Shown: positions 1-8,270 of the stretch, in pieces | Position numbering within the stretch: the stretch's first letter is position 1 | Layout: the number at the start of each line of letters is the position of its first letter | From: Candidatus Babeliales bacterium | GTDB lineage: Bacteria > Babelota > Babeliae > Babelales > RVW-14 | Assembly: GCA_019749895.1 (NCBI GenBank) | Contig: JAIEPG010000008.1 | Coordinates: 124,001-188,000, forward strand | Direction: 5' to 3' | DNA: 64,000 nucleotides | Program-made: the position numbers and the translations under genes | The notes under the pieces: model-generated | What the model was told of the DNA's origin: nothing | Databases searched by the model: none | The model's input: only the letters and a program-made list of their open reading frames with translations

Positions 1-619
1 ACTTTGATTTGTCAGACGCACGAATTAGTTTTTTTTCGTACGGAATAATCATTAACTTGGCTGTTACTGCGCCCACAATCATAATAATACCCAGCAAGAG
101 CCCCGCACAAAGACCCAGCAACCACAAGTAGCACGAAAGTGAGATAACAACCGTAACAACACCTACCGCAATTTGTAAAATTTCGGTAATCACCGCATCA
201 AGCAAATCTTCGTAACCTTTTGAAGCACGATCAATTTTGCCCAAAATGGTACCACTTGAACGACGCGTATGATAAATGGGATCAACTTGTAAAAAAAACT
301 GATGCGCTCGATAGTGCACGCTGTGAATACAACGTAACTGCAAGACGCTGTTAAACAAGCGGGAAACCAATTGAATAAGATAAACCCCAACCCACACCAA
401 AAATAAATAAGCAAAATAATCATAGCGCTGAATCGAGAAAATCCAACCAATCATTAAAATAGCCATTGGCCGAAAAATGGCAGCAATAATTTCACCAAAA
501 AGTGCAAGCCCTAAATAGACCTTTTGGTCAATGATAACCTGCCACCACGGGCTTTCGAATCTGACTTTTAACAGACTGAGTTTTTGTTTAAAACTATCAA
601 TCAAAAAATATGCGTTCAC
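1..619 (-). CDS. ABC transporter transmembrane (exporter-type) domain, partial
   Basis: Only the first about 206 residues are inside the window; the gene runs off the left edge. I read the start as GTG at 617-619 because a strong ribosome site (AAGGGAG) lies just upstream. The translation has hydrophobic helices at about residues 35-60, 65-85 and 145-185. Between them is the stretch RRSSGTILGKIDRASKGYED, which resembles the conserved cytoplasmic segment of type IV ABC exporters that usually reads GDLLSRL..D. The nucleotide-binding domain should follow outside the window. Substrate unknown; lipid, peptide or drug export are all possible. Confidence 0.72.
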   Translation of the reverse strand, partial: MNAYFLIDSFKQKLSLLKVRFESPWWQVIIDQKVYLGLALFGEIIAAIFRPMAILMIGWIFSIQRYDYFAYLFLVWVGVYLIQLVSRLFNSVLQLRCIHSVHYRAHQFFLQVDPIYHTRRSSGTILGKIDRASKGYEDLLDAVITEILQIAVGVVTVVISLSCYLWLLGLCAGLLLGIIMIVGAVTAKLMIIPYEKKLIRASDKSK

Positions 620-722
620 AGGCTCCCTTTCTTTACTTTAAAGCTCATACGCAGCTTGGTAAGCATAAGAAAAAGAGCCTTGAACGCTCAATAATTATTA
701 AAAAAAGAGACTTCTTGCAGCC
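620..722. other. intergenic gap, possible weak terminator
   Basis: No gene is seen. On the minus strand a short stem GAGC/GCTC followed by TTTTTC (about 677-695) could end transcription of the cluster at 723-5588, but the stem is only 4 bp. The ribosome site of the ABC exporter gene is at 621-631. Confidence 0.25.
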
Positions 723-1304
723 CTAGTCACGAGAACGTGCGTAAGTTCCCATCAATTGCCCAGCGCCAATAACTAAACCTTGCATAGCCATTTCAACAAC
801 TTTTTTTGTAGCACCTGGAGCTAGATCAAGTTTTTTTGAAAGCGCATATACTTTAAAAAAATAGCGATGCACGCCAGATGGTGGACATGGCCCACCGTAC
901 CCAATTTTACCAAAGTCAGACTTGCCCTGCCGCATACCATTAGCAAACTCTTCTTTGCCTTGCTCAATATTTTCTGCAAGTCCGGTTGAATTGGCAGGAA
1001 TATTGTAAGCTACCCAGTGCACCCACGTTTTTCCCGGAGCATCGGGATCATCGCAAAAAAGGACAAAACTTTGTGTTTCTTGTGGCGCATTGTCCCACAA
1101 AAGCTGTGGCGATCTATTATCTCCATCACACGAATACTGCGGCGGAATTGGCTCACCAGCCTTAAAAGCTGAGCTTGTTACCGTTAAAACCTGTTGCACA
1201 ACGTTCATAACCTCTCCCTGTATTGACGGCGCATCGTGCGCTGTGTGAGCATTAAAACCTGTCAAAAAACAAAAAATAAAAACTATTCTTCGACCTACTA
1301 CCAT
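723..1304 (-). CDS. exported PEBP / YbhB-YbcL (Raf kinase inhibitor-like) family protein
   Basis: 193 aa. Residues 1 to about 20 look like a signal peptide (VFIFCFLTGF core), and the PEBP fold follows. The family's ligand-pocket motifs are visible: DDPDAPGKTWVHWVAYNIP (about 86-104) and GPCPPSGVHRYFFKVYAL (about 138-155). YbhB/YbcL proteins bind phospholipids or small anions; the cellular role in bacteria is unclear. The start has an excellent ribosome site (GAGGGGGAGGGA). An internal Met at residue 33 would give a cytoplasmic form, but no such start is supported. Last gene of a minus-strand cluster, 18 bp after the previous gene. Confidence 0.88.
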   Translation of the reverse strand: MVVGRRIVFIFCFLTGFNAHTAHDAPSIQGEVMNVVQQVLTVTSSAFKAGEPIPPQYSCDGDNRSPQLLWDNAPQETQSFVLFCDDPDAPGKTWVHWVAYNIPANSTGLAENIEQGKEEFANGMRQGKSDFGKIGYGGPCPPSGVHRYFFKVYALSKKLDLAPGATKKVVEMAMQGLVIGAGQLMGTYARSRD

Positions 1305-1322
1305 AATCCCTCCCCCTCTTGT

Positions 1323-1808
1323 TTAAAGCGCGGTTGAGAAATCGTCTGTTTCATTACAATAACGATCCCATACTATTGATAAACACTCGGCCGTAACCCC
1401 TAATCCAAAAGCAGATGAAAGCGCAAAGGTACAGCACAAAACTCTTTCTAACGTTTTCATGTTATCTTCAAGCTGCTTATCTTGTGACAATCCCGTTACA
1501 TGTTTTGCTAAATATTCTTTTTTCCAGGTATCAAAGAGATCAGAACCTTTCCAAAAAGCAAGCAAAACAAGCGCCGTAGCAACAAAACCAGCACTAAAAA
1601 ATGTTGCACGCATTTTTTGAGAACTACTATGAGCAAACATAAGCTCATTGATGTGTTGCACAACTTCTTGTTCAGAAAGGCCCTTTTGCTCAAGATTTTT
1701 AACAAACTGAACCAACTCTTGTTCGTCGCTATTTTGCAACACAAGCTGTGCCTCAACTTGAACCGTTACAAAACAAGCAACCATAAAAAATTTCATCAAA
1801 TTCTTCAT
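1323..1808 (-). CDS. exported hypothetical protein with two membrane segments
   Basis: 161 aa, not recognised. Signal peptide at residues 1-20 (cut near VEA-QL), a Gln/Glu-rich helical stretch (about 25-60), a hydrophobic segment at about 70-86 (FSAGFVATALVLLAFW) and another at about 123-143 (LCCTFALSSAFGLGVTA). Good ribosome site (AAGGAG). It sits between the PEBP and cysteine dioxygenase genes with gaps of 18 and 17-24 bp, so it is probably co-transcribed with them. No catalytic motif is visible. Confidence 0.75.
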   Translation of the reverse strand: MKNLMKFFMVACFVTVQVEAQLVLQNSDEQELVQFVKNLEQKGLSEQEVVQHINELMFAHSSSQKMRATFFSAGFVATALVLLAFWKGSDLFDTWKKEYLAKHVTGLSQDKQLEDNMKTLERVLCCTFALSSAFGLGVTAECLSIVWDRYCNETDDFSTAL

Positions 1809-1832
1809 CTCATCTCCTTCTTAAAAAAACAA

Positions 1833-2426
1833 CTAACGTAAAACTTCAGGTGCTACTACTTTCCCGTGAATCGTGTGATACGTAAGCGAAACTTTATGTT
1901 TTTCATTCAAATCAAGATCGTAAATATCACATTGCTCAAATGGAAGGGCATATAAATGTAACGAGATTGCAGGGATATCAAAAGTATTCCCAACGGCATG
2001 AATACCAGCGGGCCCGTCAACATAGCCATGCTCACCAATATTAACGGCCTGCTTGCGCAAAAGACGCTCAGCCCCGGGTGGCTCTTCTTGATAATCGGTA
2101 AACTCAAGCTTACCATCAAGTACCTTCATCCAACATTTTTGCCCCTCGTGCCCATGCACCGGACTGTGCTGGCCTGGCCCCCAGCACAACAATAAAAGAT
2201 CAAAGTCTGATGTTTTGTGAATTAAATTACGCGTGTAACGTGCATTAGAAAAAAAAATATAAGGCTCCAACATTGCTATTGTTGGAGCCTCTTTTTGTAA
2301 AAGTCTGAGTATTTGATCAATTGGAAAATTGTCATACGATAATTTATTAATTTTCTCAATAAATTCGCTTATCTCAAAACTAGGCTCAATAAGATACTGG
2401 CCCTTGTTTCCGTCTTCCCTACTCAT
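1833..2426 (-). CDS. cysteine dioxygenase, eukaryotic type
   Basis: About 197 aa cupin, close to the roughly 200 aa of animal cysteine dioxygenase. The enzyme oxidises L-cysteine to cysteine sulfinate with a non-haem iron. The iron ligands H-x-H are in SPVHGHEGQKCWMKVLDGKL (about 112-131) with the third His in GPAGIHAVGN. The Cys of HGHEGQKC and the Tyr of SLHLYALPFEQC correspond to the Cys93-Tyr157 crosslink pair of mammalian enzymes; most bacterial homologues have Gly instead of that Cys. I prefer the ATG at 2426 over 2432 because it is correctly spaced from AGGAG. No signal peptide. Neighbour of a ferritin and, further upstream, of a cysteine-sulfinate-decarboxylase-like gene. Confidence 0.9.
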   Translation of the reverse strand: MSREDGNKGQYLIEPSFEISEFIEKINKLSYDNFPIDQILRLLQKEAPTIAMLEPYIFFSNARYTRNLIHKTSDFDLLLLCWGPGQHSPVHGHEGQKCWMKVLDGKLEFTDYQEEPPGAERLLRKQAVNIGEHGYVDGPAGIHAVGNTFDIPAISLHLYALPFEQCDIYDLDLNEKHKVSLTYHTIHGKVVAPEVLR

Positions 2427-2450
2427 CTCCATCTCCTTTTTTCAAAACAA

Positions 2451-2963
2451 CTATTTTATTACTAATTCACGATCAAACAAAATTTCGCCAAGGCCTGTTC
2501 CCATGCGCTTGATGGTGGTTATAAAACTCACCAAATCATGCTCTGCACGAACTTGCTCAGTTAAAAATTCTTCTTCCAAATACGCGGTAAAGTGGTACTC
2601 TCCCTCTTTGTCTGAAAGCTCACGCAAAGCAATAATTTTTTTGTGTACCTCTTTTTCAAGAGCAAGGGCTTTTTCAAACGCTTGCAACAAACTCACGCTC
2701 GTAACTTTTGGCGCTTGAATATCACTCAAAATAACATGCCCGCCACGTTGACTAATATAGTCAATCAACTTGCCGGCGTGTTCTTGTTCTTCAACACTTG
2801 AACGTTTAAAAAATGCTGCAACGTTGGGCAGTGCTACATCGTGTCGGCTAAAATAAATAGACAAAGCGTGGTACACATAACCAGCGGTAAGTTCTGCATT
2901 AATCTGATTATTGGTTGCTTTAACACATTTTTCTGAAAATTTTGTTACCAATGGTGCAGACAT
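2451..2963 (-). CDS. ferritin, eukaryotic H-chain type
   Basis: 170 aa four-helix ferritin, the usual H-chain length; stores iron as ferric mineral in the cytoplasm. Motifs resembling animal H-ferritin are visible: QINAELTAGYVYHALSIYF (about 20-38), HDVALPNVAAFFK, SSVEEQEHAGKLIDYISQRG (about 54-73) and KRMGTGLGEILFD at the C-terminus. All ferroxidase-site positions known from human H-ferritin appear conserved (Glu27, Tyr34, Glu61, Glu62, His65, Glu107 and Gln141 equivalents). No signal peptide. Good ribosome site (AAGGAG). It lies 9 bp after the upstream gene and 24 bp before the dioxygenase, so it is likely in the same operon. Confidence 0.93.
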   Translation of the reverse strand: MSAPLVTKFSEKCVKATNNQINAELTAGYVYHALSIYFSRHDVALPNVAAFFKRSSVEEQEHAGKLIDYISQRGGHVILSDIQAPKVTSVSLLQAFEKALALEKEVHKKIIALRELSDKEGEYHFTAYLEEEFLTEQVRAEHDLVSFITTIKRMGTGLGEILFDRELVIK

Positions 2964-2972
2964 AAAAACTCC

Positions 2973-3929
2973 TTAGTTGTTTTTCTTTTGTTCCAAACGT
3001 ATTTTTTCTTGGTAAAGCCAACGAGCAACAGTATCTAAATAAACTGCGTTATTGTTATCTTCTTCATCAACCGCTCGCCCAACGGTTTCTACATAAAATT
3101 CCTGTGGCAAGGCCGTTTGTACTACTGAATGTTGATAGAGAACGTACGGCTGGTTTGACAACACCAAACACGAACCATGTTGCGGGCTCATGACAAGCCA
3201 ATCATTAATGGTATCAAGCGTTGTTGGGCGAACCCACGTGCCATCAACACGCTGCCTCATTGGACTGTCAACAAACGTAACTGACACAGCTCTCATAAGT
3301 TCCGGAATTTCAGCCTGGTCATAAACAAAACGCATCATCTCCATCTCAGTTTTAGGAAGACTGCCGAAAAACTGCCAATCTTTTCTGATCGGTAAATCTA
3401 TGTTAGTAAGGCTCAATAAAGCATCTTCTCCCTCAAAATCTTTTTCTAAAGCACGCTGGCCACTAAGAAATACCAGTTTATCAAAACGAATTCCCTGATT
3501 CCACAACTTAACAAGATGGCCCAAGCGAAGCCGTACTCTAGACAATGTAGCTCCCAAAAGTAATGCATAATCATAGCTTTTTTTAGTGGGTTGCTGCTCT
3601 GCAATAAAACCAAGCCTCTCTAAAATAGATAAAAATTCATTCTGTCTTGCTACTAAAAGTTCGGACATTTCCCAACGCTCTTTGCCCACCTGTCGCAACC
3701 ATTGGGCCTGTGTTTTTGCCACAACATCAACTAACGAACCATCATGCTTAACATTCATAAACTCAAGCAAATCAAGCAGATCTTTATTAAGATTTCCGGC
3801 CTTGTCAACAACAACCGTGGAACAACTATCAACAGCCACAAGATCGTGCTTCTCATGGGTAAAAAAAGAACACGAAGGGAAAAAAGCCAGCGTTACTAAA
3901 AAAAGCGATAAAAATCTAGCAGCAACCAT
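2973..3929 (-). CDS. exported, possibly lipid-anchored DUF218/YdcF-like protein
   Basis: 318 aa. The N-terminus is a signal peptide ending in FFPSC, an imperfect lipobox, so lipid attachment is possible. From about residue 118 the pattern YALLLGATLSRVRLRLGHLV..WNQGIRFDKLVFLSGQR, then PKTEMEMMR, resembles the DUF218 (YdcF/SanA/ElyC) fold: a hydrophobic strand, a repeated-unit helix, a strand ending in SG, and a T-E-x-E-M motif. DUF218 proteins act in envelope homeostasis, but their reaction is not well defined. Ribosome site AAAGG is well placed. First gene upstream of ferritin and dioxygenase; a 75-bp gap separates it from the decarboxylase. Confidence 0.6.
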   Translation of the reverse strand: MVAARFLSLFLVTLAFFPSCSFFTHEKHDLVAVDSCSTVVVDKAGNLNKDLLDLLEFMNVKHDGSLVDVVAKTQAQWLRQVGKERWEMSELLVARQNEFLSILERLGFIAEQQPTKKSYDYALLLGATLSRVRLRLGHLVKLWNQGIRFDKLVFLSGQRALEKDFEGEDALLSLTNIDLPIRKDWQFFGSLPKTEMEMMRFVYDQAEIPELMRAVSVTFVDSPMRQRVDGTWVRPTTLDTINDWLVMSPQHGSCLVLSNQPYVLYQHSVVQTALPQEFYVETVGRAVDEEDNNNAVYLDTVARWLYQEKIRLEQKKNN

Positions 3930-4004
3930 ACAAACCTTTCAAAAAAACCTACAACTATCTACGCTGGCAGGGTACCTTAAATCTTTTAATCGTTAAAGTT
4001 ATTA

Positions 4005-5588
4005 TTACTCTTCAACTGCAAGCAAAGCCTTACGTATCAACTTTTGGTGGCGACGCTCAAAACTAGAACTATCTCTTCTACCAAAAGAATTTAAGTAATC
4101 TTTTTCAAGTTCTTTGCCAATCGTCATAACTTCGTTAAAGAAATCATCAACATCGTTACTGGTCAATGTCGGGTTAACCATGGTAAGTCTCAATACAATG
4201 CGCTCTTTAACCCACGAATAGTTAATCATCCAGCGCCCTCGCTGAACTAATCGCTTGCGCAAGGCAACATTAAAAAAATCTATATCTTTTCTGTCTTGCT
4301 GACTGTCGAAAGAAAAATAAGTTGGAACATACTGAAAACAAACCGGCAACCAGTCTGGCATGCAAATCAGATACAAAAGAGGCTCTGCCTGAATAATACG
4401 ACGCGCATATGCTGCCAAATTGACTAATGAATCAATTTTTTGCTCATAGCCACGGTCACCATGAGCTTGCCAGTCTAACCACAATTTAAGTGCATCAACA
4501 CGCCTGCCGCATTGCAACGAAAAATGACCAAGATCAAAGTTATCGGTACCTTCATGGAATATATATTCAGTCCCGTTCACTTTGTTAAGATCTTGCAAAA
4601 TACCTTCTTTATTAAACAAAATAGCAGAACACATTAACGGCACCGACAAAACTTTATGAAAATCCCACGCTACTGAATGCGCTTGCTCAATACCAGCAAG
4701 CAAGGTACGCCGCGATACCGACAAAAGATTAGCTCCACCAAAGGCAGCATCAACGTGCAGCCACAGATTGTATTGGCGTACAATAGGCACAATATCTACA
4801 AGTGAGTCGATTGCGCCAAGCACCGTAGTACCAATTGTTGCTGCAACAAAAAAAGGAATTTTGCCATCATTTAAAGTTTTTTGAATAGCGTTTTCAAGCG
4901 CATCTACCCGCATGCGGCCCTGCTCATTGGAAGCAACTTGCACTACATTATTTTCTCCAAGCCCCAGCACATGCGCAGCTTTTTGAAATGAGTAATGTGC
5001 TTGGTCTGAAACAAATAGCACAAGCTCATCACGATTGCGATACAGCCCTTCTGCTTTAACGCGTGGCAAAAAGGCATTACGCGCCGCCAAAAGTGCTACT
5101 AAGTTTGCATTACTGCCGCCGGTAACAAACGTACCCTCACCATTTTCAAAGCCCACCAACGAACATAATTTGTTTAAGAGCGTTGCCTCAATCAATGTTG
5201 CCACTGGTGCTGCTTCGTACGTATACATCGACGTATTTGAAAGCGCTGCTATAACCTCACCCAGCACGGCAGCATCTGAAGACCCAGAGAATGTTTGATT
5301 ACAAAATTTTTTATGGTTTGTCCTAACACTATATTTTAAATATTTGGTCATTAAATCAAGTAATTGTCCTTCAGTTTTTCCCTGCAAACCTATGGCCAGA
5401 TCAATTTTTTTTTGCAAAGCAGCAGGACCAAATGGCACCACCACTGGCGTCTCTTTTTTTTCGTTACCAGCAATATACTCACGCAACAGCTCACACGCCT
5501 GCTCAATAAAATCTTCTCGGTCTGCACGCACTGAAAGAACTGTTATCAAACTTACAAAAGTCCATGCTACTATCTGTTTTGTATGCAT
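4005..5588 (-). CDS. exported group II PLP decarboxylase (cysteine sulfinate/glutamate decarboxylase-like)
   Basis: About 527 aa. I place the start at ATG 5588, six bases after GAGGGAG. Residues 1 to about 22 form a signal peptide (VAWTFVSLITVLSV). The catalytic domain follows the GAD/CSAD pattern: FCNQTFSGSSD, NTSMYTYEAAPV, VTGGSNANLVALL, IGTTVLGAIDSL, LWLHVDAAFGG, the PLP lysine in SVAWDFHKVLSVPLMCSA, and QCGRRVDALKLWLDWQAHGD. These stretches resemble animal cysteine sulfinate and glutamate decarboxylases closely. With the cysteine dioxygenase downstream it could convert cysteine sulfinate to hypotaurine; glutamate or aspartate are alternative substrates. Export of a PLP decarboxylase is unusual. 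Confidence 0.88.
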   Translation of the reverse strand: MHTKQIVAWTFVSLITVLSVRADREDFIEQACELLREYIAGNEKKETPVVVPFGPAALQKKIDLAIGLQGKTEGQLLDLMTKYLKYSVRTNHKKFCNQTFSGSSDAAVLGEVIAALSNTSMYTYEAAPVATLIEATLLNKLCSLVGFENGEGTFVTGGSNANLVALLAARNAFLPRVKAEGLYRNRDELVLFVSDQAHYSFQKAAHVLGLGENNVVQVASNEQGRMRVDALENAIQKTLNDGKIPFFVAATIGTTVLGAIDSLVDIVPIVRQYNLWLHVDAAFGGANLLSVSRRTLLAGIEQAHSVAWDFHKVLSVPLMCSAILFNKEGILQDLNKVNGTEYIFHEGTDNFDLGHFSLQCGRRVDALKLWLDWQAHGDRGYEQKIDSLVNLAAYARRIIQAEPLLYLICMPDWLPVCFQYVPTYFSFDSQQDRKDIDFFNVALRKRLVQRGRWMINYSWVKERIVLRLTMVNPTLTSNDVDDFFNEVMTIGKELEKDYLNSFGRRDSSSFERRHQKLIRKALLAVEE

Positions 5589-5702
5589 CACCAACTCCCT
5601 CTTTTTTTTGTTACCAACAAATGTCTTCTTTTTTCAAAAACTACTGCTATCTTAAAATTTTAACCATCAATCTCTGACATAGTTTTAAATCGGAAGGCTT
5701 TT

Positions 5703-6935
5703 GTGAAGCAATATATTATCGCTTTAACAATATTTTTTCTTTGTTCCGGCACTATTTCAAGCGCTCCTGCCTACAACAAAAACATCGATACACTATTATG
5801 CGAAACATTTGATCTCACCATAAAAAATCAAGCGTATCTTGCACCAGATATTAGCTTTCTTTTTATCGATTTTAAATGCAACAACGGCGCTATAAAAATT
5901 TGTGAGCTTGGCACCAGCACGCATGCAGGACTTACCGACTCACAAGTTTTTGTTCGCGGCAAACAAGAAACAATGGTATCGCCGTACTGGAACGTGTTGT
6001 GGCCCTACTTGAGCAAATTTACTATTCCGGTTTGGTTTGTAGGGTGGATTGCTGAAAAAAACCGCATGACCTACCACTCATTCAAAGCGTTGGGCGGCAA
6101 GCGTGCACGCAGCTTAAAAGATTTAGAAAAAAAATTACTCTTTCAGGAACAGGCAAAAAAACAACTGCCAAATAATCCATCAATTCAAGACCACGCAGGC
6201 ATTATCATTTACCGCCGCCCCGCAGGCGAATCTTATCAACATCGCAAAAACTTTCAAAAAAAATACCCCAACTTTTTGTTTCTCAACGATGCCTCACGTT
6301 CTTATACCGCAAAACATGAAACAGCAAAGCTCCTTGAGCAAAACGGGCTACAAGAATTTAAACCCGCCTGGCGTGTTTATCCCAAAAAATACTATCCTGA
6401 TCTTGCACAAAAAATTTCTCACGATCTCCCTGGTGATATTGTAGTTATTAAGCCGCTCAAATCTATGCAGAGTCGCGGCGTAAATATTATAAAAAAAGAA
6501 GATCTTGATGAACGACTTAAGCTCATTTTACAAGATCATAATACCATTCCAGCAAGCGCTCATCGTTCTTTAAGCCATTGGAAACGAGATAAAAGCGATG
6601 CCTTTATTGTAGAAGAATTTGCTACATCGCACCTCATTACACGCAACAAAAAGCGCTACCAACCAACCATGCGCATTGTGTTTGGACTTACCAACAACAA
6701 GGGGGTTATCTCTCTGACCGTGTTTGGTGGATTTTGGAAAATACCACTTAAATCAGTTGACGATCCTTATGCTTCGTTAATTGAAAAAAACGTTACCATT
6801 CCCTTTCAAGGGCCCTTTTATGTTGGCATACCAATCAGCCCCCGCGACATGGCACAAGTAAAAAAATCACTCGGCTACCTGTTGCCACGCATGCATTTGG
6901 GTATGCTCAAAGCACGAAAGGAACATAAATCATGA
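5703..6935 (+). CDS. exported ATP-grasp-like protein, paralogue 1
   Basis: 410 aa; GTG start with GGAAGG upstream. Signal peptide residues 1-20. Motifs shared by five genes in this window: DISFLFIDFK..IKICELG (49-70), a Trp-rich helix before VWFVGW, YPNFLFLNDAS, the lysine-proline strand VVIKPLKSMQSRGVNII (247-263), FIVEEFATS (301-309) and YQPTMRIVFGL (319-329). The VIKP..G.G and EEF elements look like the nucleotide-binding strand and adenine-linker of ATP-grasp ligases; the acidic D..ICE-type element lies before them instead of after. Substrate unknown. ATGA overlap with the next paralogue shows an operon. Confidence 0.7.
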   Translation: MKQYIIALTIFFLCSGTISSAPAYNKNIDTLLCETFDLTIKNQAYLAPDISFLFIDFKCNNGAIKICELGTSTHAGLTDSQVFVRGKQETMVSPYWNVLWPYLSKFTIPVWFVGWIAEKNRMTYHSFKALGGKRARSLKDLEKKLLFQEQAKKQLPNNPSIQDHAGIIIYRRPAGESYQHRKNFQKKYPNFLFLNDASRSYTAKHETAKLLEQNGLQEFKPAWRVYPKKYYPDLAQKISHDLPGDIVVIKPLKSMQSRGVNIIKKEDLDERLKLILQDHNTIPASAHRSLSHWKRDKSDAFIVEEFATSHLITRNKKRYQPTMRIVFGLTNNKGVISLTVFGGFWKIPLKSVDDPYASLIEKNVTIPFQGPFYVGIPISPRDMAQVKKSLGYLLPRMHLGMLKARKEHKS

Positions 6936-8269
6936 AACTTATAAATTTATTATTTTTGATTTTATGTACAAAGACAAACCTATGCAACGCACAAGAGCTT
7001 TTTGATCCTGGCAACCATCCAAGCAATCCATTACTAGAACAATATTACGTCACAGAATCAAAAAATCCTGATAATTACTTTGACAAAGCAGCAATCGCAT
7101 CAATTTTAAAAAGAACGTACACCGTCCCAATCAACATTAATTCACCAATCAAAGCAAGCATTGCCTATTTTTGTGCCGACATAAAATACAATAAGGGCAA
7201 ACTAAAAATTTGCGAACTCAATCCAGTACCTGGCGTATCTCCAAGCGTGTACAACGTTCTTGTTGACGGAAAAAAATATGATGCATATTGTCCTTTTTGG
7301 AAAGCGTTTTGGGCTTACACAAAACAATTTGATATCCCTATTTGGTTTGTGGGACCAACATGCAAAACAAATGCTCTAGATTTTGATAGTTTTTTTGAAG
7401 AAGGCTACACGTATCACAAAAGTTTGGACGATCTGGTTCAGGATCCATTGTTTATAGAGCGCAGCAAAAAAAACATTGCAGATATATCTGCTATCAGCAA
7501 TTATAGCGGACTTATTATTTATAATCCTGGTATTGGCACAAGCTTTAAACAAGCTTATGAAATTGTAGAAAACGTTAAACAACATTATCCAAATTTTTTG
7601 TGGCTCAATGATAGTGCTCAATGGTTTACTGGCGACAAAGATCTCATGGCACGCCTCTTTTTAAATACCGAAACTCAAGAGTTTAAACCTCAGTGGAAAG
7701 TTTATAAAAAAATCTATACGCCAGACTTAGCAACTGAAATTATTGAAGAATTTGAGCGAGACATGTATGTTATAAAACCAACTGACGGCACATGGAGCGG
7801 AGGGGTGACTATTGTATCAAAAGATGATCTTGACGCAACACTTAAGCTTCTTTTTGAGCCAAAACAAAAACATAAAAGAACAGGTCAAAAAAATATTGAT
7901 TATTGGCAGAACAACAAAAGCGATTCGTTTATTGTTGAAGAGTTTATGCAATCACAAACGTTAACAATAAACGGCAACGAGTATAATCCAACACTACGCT
8001 TAGCTTTTATCATAAGTCACGAACGCAATAGTATTTCATTTACGCTGTTGGGTGGCGGCTGGAAAACGCCGCAAATACCACTCAACAAAGTTGGCGATCT
8101 TGTATTAAAACATGTCACACTCGGACTCCCTGCTGAGTTTTGTGGCCTCCAAATAGATCCTGAAGATTTTGCCATGATGGAGCAAATCATGAACGCAGCA
8201 GGGCCAAAAATCTATACTGAGATACTCAAAAATTACGAAACAACCAAACAAGATTATTTAGCAAGATAA
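6932..8269 (+). CDS. exported ATP-grasp-like protein, paralogue 2
   Basis: 445 aa, starting within the stop codon of paralogue 1 (ATGA), with AAAGGA upstream. Signal peptide residues 1-20. It carries the family elements: ASIAYFCADIKYNKGKLKI followed by CELNPVPG (the most canonical acidic/Asn element of the five), IWFVGP, YPNFLWLNDSAQ, MYVIKPTDGTWSGGVTIV, FIVEEFMQSQ and YNPTLRLAFII. Compared with paralogue 1 it has about 30 extra residues after the signal peptide. The stop codon is 1 bp from the stop of the convergent paralogue 3. Probable ATP-dependent ligase fold; the reaction cannot be read from the sequence. Confidence 0.7.
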   Translation: MKLINLLFLILCTKTNLCNAQELFDPGNHPSNPLLEQYYVTESKNPDNYFDKAAIASILKRTYTVPININSPIKASIAYFCADIKYNKGKLKICELNPVPGVSPSVYNVLVDGKKYDAYCPFWKAFWAYTKQFDIPIWFVGPTCKTNALDFDSFFEEGYTYHKSLDDLVQDPLFIERSKKNIADISAISNYSGLIIYNPGIGTSFKQAYEIVENVKQHYPNFLWLNDSAQWFTGDKDLMARLFLNTETQEFKPQWKVYKKIYTPDLATEIIEEFERDMYVIKPTDGTWSGGVTIVSKDDLDATLKLLFEPKQKHKRTGQKNIDYWQNNKSDSFIVEEFMQSQTLTINGNEYNPTLRLAFIISHERNSISFTLLGGGWKTPQIPLNKVGDLVLKHVTLGLPAEFCGLQIDPEDFAMMEQIMNAAGPKIYTEILKNYETTKQDYLAR

Positions 8270-8270
8270 T

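Noticed and set aside
190-450. 86-aa minus-strand frame at the left edge
   Set aside because: Out of frame with the ABC exporter domain, whose reading frame is open from 619 to the window edge and has a good start site.
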